From positions 298,645-362,644 of the forward strand of contig JACRLZ010000001.1 of assembly GCA_016235125.1 (NCBI GenBank): DNA of 64,000 nucleotides, written 5' to 3'. Positions 1-9,469 of the stretch are shown in pieces. Origin of the DNA: Sphingobacteriales bacterium (GTDB lineage Bacteria; Bacteroidota; Bacteroidia; Chitinophagales; Chitinophagaceae). The position numbers and the translations under genes were made by a program. The first letter of the stretch is position 1, and every line of letters starts with the position of its first letter. The notes below the pieces were generated by a model, which was not told the DNA's origin, made no database searches, and worked only from the letters and a program-made list of their open reading frames with translations.

Positions 1-275
1 CCAAGATGTGGCAAAGCCCCACCGCTTAATCCTGTGCCGGCGCCACGGGGAGTGACAGGAATTTTTCCTTCGTTGCAGATCTTTAATATGGTGCTGATCT
101 CCTCTGCTGTTTTTGGTTTGATGACCACATCCGGCAGGTAATGCAGATCCTCTGTTTCATCATGAGAGTAATGATGCAGGGATTCTTCATCCAGCAGCAC
201 ATATTTATCTCCCACTATCTTTTTAAAGGCTTCGATATGTTGTGCTTTCAATGCAGTAGCAGTTGTTGTTTCCAT
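1..275 (-). CDS. FAD-binding oxidoreductase, GlcD-like (N-terminal part)
   Basis: Only the first 91 codons lie in the window; the gene runs off the left edge. The protein starts METTTATALKAQHIEAFKK and contains LPDVVIKPKTAEEIS followed by TPRGAGTGLSGGALP, the FAD/PP-loop signature of the FAD_binding_4 (vanillyl-alcohol oxidase/GlcD) family. Such proteins are soluble flavoproteins that oxidise 2-hydroxy acids such as glycolate or D-lactate. The start is the first ATG in frame, and no upstream in-frame coding is seen. Substrate and length cannot be judged from this fragment. The next gene to the right is on the same strand, with a gap of about 70 bp. Confidence 0.85.
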   Translation of the reverse strand, partial: METTTATALKAQHIEAFKKIVGDKYVLLDEESLHHYSHDETEDLHYLPDVVIKPKTAEEISTILKICNEGKIPVTPRGAGTGLSGGALPHL

Positions 276-346
276 TTATTGCATTTAACTATGAAGCTGT
301 AAAAATCGGAAGAAATGGGGATATTCAAAAGAGAGAATAAGCTACA

Positions 347-1009
347 CTAATAGTTCATTGTATAATTAACAGTGCCGAATTGTATCATTTCTGCATACCC
401 GAGTCCAGTGTAATAAATCTCAGTATTGTTTCGATACACTTTACACTGAATCCAGATCTTTGTGCTGTTAGGCGTTAAATAAAAACCCGTTAATTGGACA
501 GTCCTGTCCGGAGAAACTGCTGGACCACTAAATACCCCATCAAAAAAACTCACGGGCTGTCCCAGACTATAATAATCTTTTGCACTTACTACAACAGAAT
601 CACCTGGCAAATAACTATGACTATTATGAATAGTAAGATTAACAAATGAGGGCATTCCAAGATAGCATGTATCAGTTCTATCCTGATTTCTTTGTGTTAT
701 TGGAAATGCCGGACCATTTACCCGAACGTAACCGGGTTTGCTTATACCAAACACCTGGCTATATTCTGCCTCTGAACGTACAAAAAAAGCCCTGCCATTT
801 ATATCGGTGGTTGCGCTGTCAAATATCTTCCATGGTGAATTGAATATGATGAATTGCTCCGCAAGATATACCTTGGCGTCCGGCAGTGGTGTTCTCGAAT
901 CCCAATCCAAAGCCAAAGCGGAAACTGTATAACTCTGGGCCTGTTTTTCTGATTTTGAACAAGAGATCAGAAAAAACAAGAGCAATATAGAAAAGAGATA
1001 TTTTCTCAT
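347..1009 (-). CDS. Lipoprotein of unknown function
   Basis: The 220-residue protein begins with a lipoprotein signal: charged MRKY, a hydrophobic run and the lipobox LLFFLISC with Cys17, followed by SKSEKQ. Residues 28-80 (SALALDWDSRTPLPDAKVYLAEQ) look like a carboxypeptidase-regulatory-like beta-sandwich, in which a decorated beta-barrel 'plug-like' fold often occurs in Bacteroidota surface lipoproteins. The remainder is beta-rich and unrecognised. It is the last gene of a minus-strand series after porP, from which it is separated by 43 bp. The role is unknown; an envelope location is inferred from the lipobox only. Confidence 0.75.
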   Translation of the reverse strand: MRKYLFSILLLFFLISCSKSEKQAQSYTVSALALDWDSRTPLPDAKVYLAEQFIIFNSPWKIFDSATTDINGRAFFVRSEAEYSQVFGISKPGYVRVNGPAFPITQRNQDRTDTCYLGMPSFVNLTIHNSHSYLPGDSVVVSAKDYYSLGQPVSFFDGVFSGPAVSPDRTVQLTGFYLTPNSTKIWIQCKVYRNNTEIYYTGLGYAEMIQFGTVNYTMNY

Positions 1010-1052
1010 AGCAACTACTAATCTAAGTTATTGAAAAAGTTTTGATGTAGTA

Positions 1053-2135
1053 TCAATACTTAAACGACGGGCACATCGCATCTCTCTTGTTACCATTGTA
1101 GCGGTCAAGTGTCCCGTTCTTGATAATGGACAATTCATAAGCGCCACGGGTATTGTTATAGTTCTTTAAAGAAGATGTGGTGGCATCGTAACTGAAAGTG
1201 AAAGTGATGTCTTTAATCCCCAGGCCCACCATCGGTATCACTGCATCCCTGTAGCGGTAATAAACCCCGCCAATCAGGATTTTTTCGCCATCGCCTGATA
1301 GATTATAATGTGCATTCAGTCCGCCAACTATCTCGTATGCTTTGGCCTGGTACGATGCATAAATATTCGGATTGATGATCCACTGGTTATTAGGTTTGAA
1401 GCTGCCATTCAAAAAAGCGGTATAGCGAACCGGCACCCTGCTGTCAATACCAGAAGTGGAATTAAAAAAGGATTCCCTTGGCCTGTTCACATGGAGAGCA
1501 GAGAAACCTGCATTCAGATACAGATTTCCTTCAGTGAAATAAGCATAGTTCAGGCCCACCTGCATGTCAAAATAACTGATGTTGCTGGCGTCCAGTTTCG
1601 GCGCCACTGACACATGCTGCACATCAAAGAATTTCCCGTTCCACTGGCTGGGAAATGTAAGATTGGCTGTATTGATATTTTTATTCACCCAACCCACATT
1701 AAAACCAAGGCTGAGCAAACTTCCGAGGTTCAGCATTTGATGATAAGCGATGGAGCCATAGATCTTGGTGGAAGTAAGGCTGCTGGCGCCTGCAACATCT
1801 CTTAATATCACACCCCCAAGGCCCAACCATCCCGAGCCTTCTTTATTTGGCATTACCTGCAAATCACCAAAAGCACTCATGGTTTTATAAGGAAAATTGG
1901 TGATGGAAGCCCATTGGTTGCGATAGTTCACCCCTAACCTGTAATCCCCTTCGGGCAAAAAACCGGTATTAGCAGGATTTGTGAGTAAAGGAGAATTGAA
2001 GAATTGTGAAAAATGAAGATCCTGTGAAGAAGCTGCGAGCCATGAGCTTTGAGCTGCGAGCAATACAATAGCAAGCTGTATGTTTTTATTCAACCTCATT
2101 ATTAAATTATCAAGAATTCTGATTATTATTCTCAT
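1053..2135 (-). CDS. PorP/SprF family type IX secretion system membrane protein
   Basis: The 360-residue protein has the family's hallmark start of the mature part, QDLHFSQFFNSPLLTNPANTGF, followed by repeated amphipathic beta strands ending in a barrel-like C-terminus. PorP/SprF proteins are outer-membrane beta-barrel proteins that work with the type IX secretion machinery; SprF-type members are usually encoded just downstream of the large adhesin they help to export, as here next to the PKD/CHU_C protein. The first ATG (2135) has an AGGAGG nine bases upstream. An alternative ATG at 2099 gives a more compact signal peptide (MRLNKNIQLAIVLLAA). The signal-peptide end (residues about 25-37) is encoded by a dispersed repeat. 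Confidence 0.9.
   Translation of the reverse strand: MRIIIRILDNLIMRLNKNIQLAIVLLAAQSSWLAASSQDLHFSQFFNSPLLTNPANTGFLPEGDYRLGVNYRNQWASITNFPYKTMSAFGDLQVMPNKEGSGWLGLGGVILRDVAGASSLTSTKIYGSIAYHQMLNLGSLLSLGFNVGWVNKNINTANLTFPSQWNGKFFDVQHVSVAPKLDASNISYFDMQVGLNYAYFTEGNLYLNAGFSALHVNRPRESFFNSTSGIDSRVPVRYTAFLNGSFKPNNQWIINPNIYASYQAKAYEIVGGLNAHYNLSGDGEKILIGGVYYRYRDAVIPMVGLGIKDITFTFSYDATTSSLKNYNNTRGAYELSIIKNGTLDRYNGNKRDAMCPSFKY
2031..2062. repeat. Degenerate intergenic-type repeat inside porP
   Basis: The stretch AGCTGCGAGCCATGAGCT is identical over 18 bases to the reverse complement of the nuoK-nuoJ gap near 22015-22033, and it is followed by a second GAGCTGCGAG. Here it is translated, giving the c-region of the PorP signal peptide (AQSSWLAASSQ). 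Confidence 0.7.
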
Positions 2136-2171
2136 CCTCTTTGCCTCCTTTTCTCTTTTATACTCTTAGCC

Positions 2172-5100
2172 CTATCTTATTAACGTTATATCACCCTTTT
2201 TAGTTGTTTTACTGCCATCCGTAAATTCAATACTCAGTGTATAGGCGTAAACATCCATAGGTTGCACCACGCCTTTCAGCCGTCCATCCCATCCCTGGAA
2301 ACGATTATTGGTCACAAATACTTTTTGCCCCCAGCGGTTCCAGATTGTAAATGTCATTTTACCTATACCGAATCCTCTTACATAAACCACACTGTTTGCG
2401 TCCCCGCTCAGCGGTGTAAAGGCATTGGGCACATCCACCAAAGGATCAATGAGAGCCTGTACCTGTTTGCAGATGGTACTATCGCAACCTGCTGCGTTGT
2501 ACGCAGTAAGACAGGCATTGAATGTACCGGTTGCATTGTACTGATGCTGTATTGATAAACGGGATGTGGTAATTAAAGAATCACCATCGCCAAAATCCCA
2601 CCTGAACCGTATGGCATCGGCCGATGACAGGTTGGTAAATGTGGTAGGCGTATTTACTACCGGCACTATCGGAGCAAAACTAAAATCAGGCGTAGGCGCT
2701 TCAAATACTGTTATTGTAAACCTTGCCGTATCTGTCAGGTTACAGGTGTTCGGGTTATTCACCACTAAAACAATATTATACGTTCCTGCTGCGGTATAAA
2801 CATGTGTAGGACTCGATTGGGTTGAAATAGGACTTCCATCACCAAAATCCCATTCAAATGTTTGCCCGGCTATGGATGTATTTGTGAACACAGCATTGTA
2901 TTGCAAACAACCCGTTGATGGTGTGGTAAATTGTGCTTTTACATTTGCTGCCACAGACAATGGAATAGTGAGTGTATCAGGTGAGTTGCAATAAGCAGTA
3001 TCGGGCAAAATCAGTTTTACATTATAAGTGCCCGGTCCGGCATAATTATGAAATACGGAGCCTGATCCCGTTTGCACGGTAGGGGTGCCATCGCCAAAAT
3101 CCCAGATAAATGAATTAGGTCCAAACGGACGTGGCGGCGGCGCTATAGATAAATTATCAAATCTGTATTTGAATGAATCGCAGGGTGGCAATTTTACCGG
3201 ATTAAAAGCAAGAATGGCTTTTAAATCTCCCACTTTGATATTCAGGTAAGATGTATCCCGGATATTACAACTGTTGGGGTCTATTGCGATTAGCATCACC
3301 CTATATGTTCCAATAGCATTATAAACATGAGATATGTTTGAGTTAGTCGTTGACACTTGTGGGGAACCATCGCCAAAATCCCAGATATAGCTTTGAGCAT
3401 TACGGATAGTGTCTGAAAAATCAACTGTCAGCGGTACACATCCCGCAGTATCTCTCGGCACACCGTTGATAGCAGATTGCACACCAGCCAAAACACCGGC
3501 CAGGTTCATAGCAATTTTTATCATCGTTAGGTTACATCCGCCATTGCTGCTTGCATTATTTGTTGTTGACCATGATCCTGATGTCACTAATCCATTTAAT
3601 GGATTGGGTGCCGTTCCGCCCAGTTTGCAGTTACCGCAAATAGCCTGGTAAATTTTTCCCTGTGCATCAAAACGGCTGGTTCCTCCGTCCACATGGTCGG
3701 TTCCCGGAAATCCATTATTGTTTTCACCATAGAAGCTCCCGAATAGTTGTGAAGCAGCGTCTCTCTTCAAAACAAAAAAGTACATATCTTTTCCATCCGT
3801 TACGCTTTTGATAGCATCAGGTGTAACGGGCAATCCGCCGGTACCTGCACTGCCAAATGCATTATTGCTGTAAAAATGTCCTCCCCAGCCTGAGATGTAA
3901 ACATTCTGACATTTATCAACCAAAAAAGCTATGGGAGAAATATTGGGTGTGGAAGCGCCTGAACCAAAAGCGGTGGAATAAACATAAGAAGAAAGATCAG
4001 GCTGCAATTTTGCAATGAACTGTTTACCCAACGAATTACTGTATGCGGCATTCACAATGGGCCACGACCCTGTGGTTTGACCCATTATATATGGAAATCC
4101 ATTCAGATCAAACTGCACACCAAAAACCTGGTCAATACCGGATGTGCCAATATAAGTAGTACGATTAATAGCCGTACCATTATTGTTTACGATCGTTACA
4201 TACCCGTCAATATTCCCATTAAATGTAGGACCGATGGTGCCTGATCTGTTTCCCGGCAGGCTGCCGCTTTCAGTCCCCCCGGCCATATAGATATTTCCGG
4301 AAGGTCCGAGTGAAAGAACATAGCCGGCATCATTGCCTGTGCCGCCGAAATAGCTGGCAAACATCAATGCATTTACATTCGGTGTAAGTTTCAGGATCAC
4401 CGCATCCTGCGAACCCCCTCCAAATGTGTTTTGAAAAACTCCCGGTGTTACGGGGAAATTGGCAGAGTGTGTTGACGAAGCCACATAGATATTGCCGGCT
4501 CCATCCAGAATAATTTCACTTCTTCCATCATCCCCATAATTTCTTTGTAATGAATTTAAGCCCCTGCTTGCTGAAATATTTACTCCGTCGTCCGCATTGC
4601 CTCCTATTTTTTTAGACCCTATCAATGCAGTACCCGATGCATTCAATTTGGTTACCACAATATCAAAACCTGCCCCCGAAGAACCTGAACTGGTCACAGG
4701 ATAATTGCCCGAGTTTGATCTTCCGGCAATTACCAGGTTGCCCTGCGCATCTGCAATAAGACTATGTGGTTGCTCATTACCATTGCCTCCGATATAAGTA
4801 GCATAGATGCGATTCCTTCCATCCGGTGATAATTTGATGATACCAATATCAATAGCGCCTTCGGGACCCGAGTTTCCACCCTGAAATATTGTTTGAAATG
4901 CTCCTGTTGAGACAGGGAAGCCATTGTCGAATACGATTCCTCCTCCGAACATACTTTCATCGGGGCCATAGGTGGCAGTGAAACCCCAGTTGTCTGCTGA
5001 GCTTCCTGAAAAGGAACCAAATATTACCACAGGGTCAATTATAAGGGTACTGGCTGGGTCATACTCCTTTACCTGGAATCTTACAACATTATCCTTCAAA

Positions 5101-5891
5101 ACATATTTACAGTTGATCTCTTTTTTTCCTGTAATATCTGCCTGGTATGAATAGGGCAATGATTCCTTCAATTCCCCGAATGAAGTTTTTATCAGCAGGT
5201 CTTTATTTTTTACCTGCAGCTTATCAGTTCCGTTATACTTCAATGCAATTTTTGAAACATCTCCTCCCGGTTTTACAATAATATCGTATTTTAAAAAGCC
5301 GTTGTCGGTATAATACCTTACATCCACGTTGGGATATACATCTTTCATGGTAATGGCCTGGTACAGTCTGCACTCACCCGACCATTTGGAAGGGTCGTTT
5401 CCAATGAAGTAATTATTGTATGTCGGGACTATTTTTTCAGGAATTGTTTTTACCGCAGGCGATGCGCCGATAAAATCAACATTCCATGCCTGTGAGTGCA
5501 GAACAAACTTGTCTGTTGTTTTTACCAGTGAATGGTCGGGGTTAAATCCATGAAGGAAGTTTGACAAATTTGCAAAATCAACCGGGTTATGCTGCAAAAC
5601 GGTGAAACCACCTTCTCTTATAAATATGGCGCCATTACTGATATTGCCTTTGTATTGAACATGGCTGTCCCACTGACCTTTGTTCTGAATGAATTCAATA
5701 TTCTCATACCCCTGCCCAAAAGATACAAGGGCCGGAATAACAAACAAGAGTAAAGATCCAATTCGTTTCAGGGTAAAATTCTTTTTAGTAAAATAACCAA
5801 TTATTGCGACAAACAGATTTAAATCTTCTGTTAAGAAATGTCTCCTCATTGTAAATTGTTTTTGATCACTGTCGCTTGCCCGACATTTCAT
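2172..5891 (-). CDS. Secreted surface protein: beta-propeller repeats, four PKD domains, T9SS type B (CHU_C) C-terminus
   Basis: The 1239-residue protein carries an N-terminal export signal (hydrophobic LLLFVIPALVSFGQ near residue 55), then the N-terminal domain with IEFIQNKGQWDSHVQYKG typical of large SBBP-repeat proteins, then SBBP-type beta-propeller repeats (ATYIGGNGNEQPHSLIADA, ASYFGGTGNDAGY). Four PKD domains follow, with WDFGDG cores near residues 835, 930, 1014 and 1097. The last 85 residues (DVPNAFTP ... WNRWGQKVF ... GWDG) are the gliding-motility-associated CHU_C domain, a type IX sorting signal. An adhesin or mucilage protein is likely. Its partner PorP/SprF lies 36 bp downstream. 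The signal peptide sits unusually far from the first ATG; an internal ATG at 5849 is a possible start. Confidence 0.92.
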   Translation of the reverse strand: MKCRASDSDQKQFTMRRHFLTEDLNLFVAIIGYFTKKNFTLKRIGSLLLFVIPALVSFGQGYENIEFIQNKGQWDSHVQYKGNISNGAIFIREGGFTVLQHNPVDFANLSNFLHGFNPDHSLVKTTDKFVLHSQAWNVDFIGASPAVKTIPEKIVPTYNNYFIGNDPSKWSGECRLYQAITMKDVYPNVDVRYYTDNGFLKYDIIVKPGGDVSKIALKYNGTDKLQVKNKDLLIKTSFGELKESLPYSYQADITGKKEINCKYVLKDNVVRFQVKEYDPASTLIIDPVVIFGSFSGSSADNWGFTATYGPDESMFGGGIVFDNGFPVSTGAFQTIFQGGNSGPEGAIDIGIIKLSPDGRNRIYATYIGGNGNEQPHSLIADAQGNLVIAGRSNSGNYPVTSSGSSGAGFDIVVTKLNASGTALIGSKKIGGNADDGVNISASRGLNSLQRNYGDDGRSEIILDGAGNIYVASSTHSANFPVTPGVFQNTFGGGSQDAVILKLTPNVNALMFASYFGGTGNDAGYVLSLGPSGNIYMAGGTESGSLPGNRSGTIGPTFNGNIDGYVTIVNNNGTAINRTTYIGTSGIDQVFGVQFDLNGFPYIMGQTTGSWPIVNAAYSNSLGKQFIAKLQPDLSSYVYSTAFGSGASTPNISPIAFLVDKCQNVYISGWGGHFYSNNAFGSAGTGGLPVTPDAIKSVTDGKDMYFFVLKRDAASQLFGSFYGENNNGFPGTDHVDGGTSRFDAQGKIYQAICGNCKLGGTAPNPLNGLVTSGSWSTTNNASSNGGCNLTMIKIAMNLAGVLAGVQSAINGVPRDTAGCVPLTVDFSDTIRNAQSYIWDFGDGSPQVSTTNSNISHVYNAIGTYRVMLIAIDPNSCNIRDTSYLNIKVGDLKAILAFNPVKLPPCDSFKYRFDNLSIAPPPRPFGPNSFIWDFGDGTPTVQTGSGSVFHNYAGPGTYNVKLILPDTAYCNSPDTLTIPLSVAANVKAQFTTPSTGCLQYNAVFTNTSIAGQTFEWDFGDGSPISTQSSPTHVYTAAGTYNIVLVVNNPNTCNLTDTARFTITVFEAPTPDFSFAPIVPVVNTPTTFTNLSSADAIRFRWDFGDGDSLITTSRLSIQHQYNATGTFNACLTAYNAAGCDSTICKQVQALIDPLVDVPNAFTPLSGDANSVVYVRGFGIGKMTFTIWNRWGQKVFVTNNRFQGWDGRLKGVVQPMDVYAYTLSIEFTDGSKTTKKGDITLIR

Positions 5892-5908
5892 CAGTTTCTC
5901 AACTTAAG

Positions 5909-8047
5909 TTATGAAATTTTGCTCCACACTACTTTTTGTCCCGGTTGCTGAAGGAATTTTTTAAGCGGCAAATTTCCGGCCGAAATGAGATCAGGATCTT
6001 TCTCCAGGATATTTGCAGCCATGTTTCTGGCGGTCTCCAGCAAAGGCCTGTCTTGGACTATACTGGCCAGCCGGAAGTTTAAAACACCGCTCTGTCTTGT
6101 TCCTTCAATATCACCCGGTCCACGCAGTTCCAGGTCTTTTTCTGCTATCAAAAAACCATTATTCGTACTGGTCATCACCCTGATGCGTTCACGGGCATCA
6201 TTACCCAATTTTTGACCTGATAAAAGAATGCAATAGCTTTTATCGGCGCCCCGGCCTACCCTGCCCCTTAGCTGGTGTAATTGTGATAACCCGAATTTTT
6301 CAGAACTCTCAATCACCATTACCGTTGCATTCGGCACATCCACCCCCACCTCAATAACGGTGGTGGATACCAAAATCTGCGTATCCTTCTCAATAAATCT
6401 TTTCATATTTATTTCCTTTTGCTCAGGCGGCTGCCGGCCATGCAGCATGCTTATCCAGTATTTAGGCTCAGGAAAATAAGCTTTTACATTTTCGTAACCC
6501 TTCATCAGGTTTTCATAATCCAGCTTATCACTTTCTTCTATAAGAGGAAAAATGATGTAAACCTGCCGGCCTTTATCAATTTCAGACCGGATAAAATCTA
6601 TCACCTTACTTCGCTGCGATTCATAACGATGTACTGTGGTCACAGGTTGCCGTCCCGGCGGCAATTCGTCAATGACACTGTAATCCAGATCGCCATAGGC
6701 GGTCATGGCCAGGGTGCGGGGAATGGGTGTGGCTGTCATTACAAGTATATGAGGCGGTACAGCCGCTTTTTCCCAAAGCTTTGCTCTTTGTGCCACACCA
6801 AACCGGTGTTGCTCATCAATAATTACAATTCCGAGATTATTGAACCGGACCATTTCCTCAATTACCGCATGAGTGCCTATCAGCATTTTCAGACTTCCGT
6901 CAGAAAGATCGTTCAATATTTTTTTTCTTTCCCCTGCTTTGGTGGAGCCGGTAAGCAATTTTATACTTACATTAATATTCGCAAGAAGACTGCTGATGAT
7001 TCTGAAATGTTGTTGTGCCAGTATTTCTGTCGGGGCCATCAGGCATGCCTGGTAACCATTATCAATTCCCAAAAGCATTGTGAGTACTGCTACAATCGTT
7101 TTACCGCTTCCTACATCGCCCTGAAGCAGCCGGTTCATTTGTTTCCCTGTAGCGGTATCACTCCTTATTTCTTTAATCACTCTTTTTTGTGCATTGGTTA
7201 AAGCAAATGGAAGGTGGTTTTTATAAAACCCGTTAAACAACTCCCCCACCTTTGCAAAAACAACCCCTTTGGAAAAACGATGCCTGTTGCTGCGAAGCAT
7301 GTTCATCCTGAGTTGTGCCAGAAAAAGCTCTTCAAATTTTAATCGCTTTACTGCATCATCAAATTCAATTGCGGCTGACGGGAAATGAATTTGCCTGTAG
7401 GCGTTAAAACGTTTCAGCAGTTTTAATGACTTTAAAATCTCATCAGGAAGATTTTCAGGTATATCTTTTTCAGTCAACAAAGCCATCAGTGCCTGTGTAA
7501 GTTTCCCGATTTGCCTGCCACCCAATCCTTTTGCCTTCAGCTTTTCAGTACTCGGATAAATGGGCTCCAGAAAATTTTTTCCGGCTGCCTGCTCAGAAGC
7601 TAATTTCTCAATTTCCGGATGAATTATCTGCGGGTGACCCTGATAAAATGTTACTTTACCATAAACCAGGTAAGAGTAACCTTCATGAATTGTTTTTTGA
7701 ATCCAGTTGATTCCCTGAAACCAGGTAAGCTCCAGAATACCTGTCTGGTCTTTGCATTGTGCTACAAGTCTTCTCCCCTTTTTTTGCCCGATAATCTCAA
7801 AACTGATTATTTGTCCGGCTATCTGGATGTAATCAGTGTCCGCATTAATCTCGCTAATAAGATTGATTTTGGTTTTATCAACATGCCGGTAAGGGAAATG
7901 ATTCAGAAGATCCCCAAAAGTAAAAATATTCAGCTCCTTTTTTAAAAGATCGGCTCTCTGCGGACCAACGCCTTTTAAATATTCAATGGGGCTTGATAAT
8001 ATGTTTGCAGCCGAAGAAATAGTTTTTGCTTTCTGCAAAAATAACAT
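5909..8047 (-). CDS. recG: ATP-dependent DNA helicase RecG
   Basis: The 712-residue protein has the full RecG layout: an N-terminal wedge/OB domain after a helix-hairpin stretch (EYLKGVGPQRADLLKKEL), then superfamily 2 helicase motifs. Walker A is GDVGSGKT near residue 309, motif II is DEQHRFG near 409, motif III is TATPIPRTLAM, and the C-terminal domain has HQLRGRVGRG. RecG remodels stalled replication forks and Holliday junctions. Length matches the family (about 700). The stop lies only 17 bp before the surface-protein gene, so the two may be co-transcribed, but a functional link is not implied. Confidence 0.97.
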   Translation of the reverse strand: MLFLQKAKTISSAANILSSPIEYLKGVGPQRADLLKKELNIFTFGDLLNHFPYRHVDKTKINLISEINADTDYIQIAGQIISFEIIGQKKGRRLVAQCKDQTGILELTWFQGINWIQKTIHEGYSYLVYGKVTFYQGHPQIIHPEIEKLASEQAAGKNFLEPIYPSTEKLKAKGLGGRQIGKLTQALMALLTEKDIPENLPDEILKSLKLLKRFNAYRQIHFPSAAIEFDDAVKRLKFEELFLAQLRMNMLRSNRHRFSKGVVFAKVGELFNGFYKNHLPFALTNAQKRVIKEIRSDTATGKQMNRLLQGDVGSGKTIVAVLTMLLGIDNGYQACLMAPTEILAQQHFRIISSLLANINVSIKLLTGSTKAGERKKILNDLSDGSLKMLIGTHAVIEEMVRFNNLGIVIIDEQHRFGVAQRAKLWEKAAVPPHILVMTATPIPRTLAMTAYGDLDYSVIDELPPGRQPVTTVHRYESQRSKVIDFIRSEIDKGRQVYIIFPLIEESDKLDYENLMKGYENVKAYFPEPKYWISMLHGRQPPEQKEINMKRFIEKDTQILVSTTVIEVGVDVPNATVMVIESSEKFGLSQLHQLRGRVGRGADKSYCILLSGQKLGNDARERIRVMTSTNNGFLIAEKDLELRGPGDIEGTRQSGVLNFRLASIVQDRPLLETARNMAANILEKDPDLISAGNLPLKKFLQQPGQKVVWSKIS

Positions 8048-8101
8048 TTGAAACCCTGGTAATATTGACGGACTTAAATCATTCTGCCGTAAATAAATAA
8101 A

Positions 8102-9283
8102 TTATTCCATTGCCTGCCGGAGCGATTTATCCCATAAAACAGTTTGCCTTCCTTTTACAAATCTTATAAAACCCTTTACAAGGCAGTAGTTCATGAATGT
8201 AAAATAGAATGGAACCGTAAATAAACCCGCCCTCCTCCCGGAAGCAACCAGCAACCATCCCGATAAAGCGGAAGCATAAAAAAGACATTGCACTAATAAA
8301 AATCCTCTGTAAAGATCGGCATTGACCCCGGAAACGATAATGATATTACTTACCAGTAAAAACAATAAAGCTGCAGGACAAAGCACCCAGCGTAATAAGC
8401 GTCTTGAGATATATTGGAAAGTAAGGAGCGGATGCTTAAAAAAATTCAGGCATTGCTTCAAATACCTTATTGACTGGTATGCCCCGGCAGATATTCTCGT
8501 TTTTCTTTTTTCTTCTTCATAAAGGGAAGCCGAAGGAGATTCGGTGGCAAAAGCATCCGGCTCATATTCTATCCTGTACCCCTGCAGGCAAACCTGCATG
8601 GATATTACAAAATCATCCAAAATGATATCTTCATCCAGCTCCTTAAATAATTCAGTACGCATGGAGAATAATTCTCCGGCAGCGCCAACCACAGTATACA
8701 GGCCGGCATCCATTCTTTTCAGGAAAGATTCATATTGCCAGTAAAGGCCTTCCGCCTCACCCACAACTGATTCAAATTTATTGCGCAGTATCTTTTTTTC
8801 ACCTGCTACCGCTCCCACCTTTTCATCATTGTAATGCACCATCATCTTTTTCAAACATTCAGGGTTAAGCATACTATTGGCGTCGCTGAAAACCACGAAG
8901 GATGTTTTAATGTGCTGCATGGCCCTTTTGATGGCAGAATATTTTCCTCTCCTTTCCGGTTGGTGTAATAGTCCTGCAGCAGGATATTTTTCGACAATTT
9001 CAGCAGAAGCATCATCGGAACCGTCTGTTACAAACAGGATGTTTAATTTATCAGCAGGATAATCAATAGCCAACGTGTTATGGATCTTTCTTTCAAGAAT
9101 AGTTTCTTCGTTGTAAGCAGATACAAGTATGGTTACAGAGGGAATTTCTTTCAAAGAATAATTCCGTGGCTTAATAAACAGAACCCTGATATTATTCAGC
9201 AGGAACAGGATAACGCCATACCCGATATAGCAATAAAACAAAAGAGAGATACTGACCCAGAATATAATTTCCGTAATTATCAT
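8102..9283 (-). CDS. Family 2 glycosyltransferase, membrane-bound
   Basis: The 393-residue protein has an N-terminal membrane segment (residues 5-35), a GT2 domain starting VTILVSAYNEE with FVTDGSDDAS and a metal-binding region VFSDANSML, an acceptor-site LDDFVIS, and a C-terminal KTRISAGAYQS in place of the QxxRW motif of processive synthases. Two or three membrane segments follow (LLRWVLCPAALLFLLVSN and later). Such enzymes add a sugar from a nucleotide donor to a lipid or polymer at the cytoplasmic face. The divergently encoded WecA-like transferase suggests polysaccharide synthesis. Product and substrate cannot be assigned. Confidence 0.88.
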   Translation of the reverse strand: MIITEIIFWVSISLLFYCYIGYGVILFLLNNIRVLFIKPRNYSLKEIPSVTILVSAYNEETILERKIHNTLAIDYPADKLNILFVTDGSDDASAEIVEKYPAAGLLHQPERRGKYSAIKRAMQHIKTSFVVFSDANSMLNPECLKKMMVHYNDEKVGAVAGEKKILRNKFESVVGEAEGLYWQYESFLKRMDAGLYTVVGAAGELFSMRTELFKELDEDIILDDFVISMQVCLQGYRIEYEPDAFATESPSASLYEEEKRKTRISAGAYQSIRYLKQCLNFFKHPLLTFQYISRRLLRWVLCPAALLFLLVSNIIIVSGVNADLYRGFLLVQCLFYASALSGWLLVASGRRAGLFTVPFYFTFMNYCLVKGFIRFVKGRQTVLWDKSLRQAME

Positions 9284-9469
9284 ATCTGCCCGGAATGTGA
9301 AAAGTACGTCATTCTTATCGGAAATGCCCGAAGCAATAAACCAAATTCATCATTTTTAAACAGAAATTGCCGGCTTTTTCGTTCTATCAACAAAAGCTGT
9401 CTTGCGGTTTTTAAGTATATACCCTAATTTGCCATACGAATCCAATATACCTGACCAAAACAGGGTACA

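Noticed and set aside
6419..7201. A 260-codon open frame on the plus strand
   Set aside because: It lies wholly antisense to the RecG helicase core, whose motifs are complete; its own translation has no recognisable domain.
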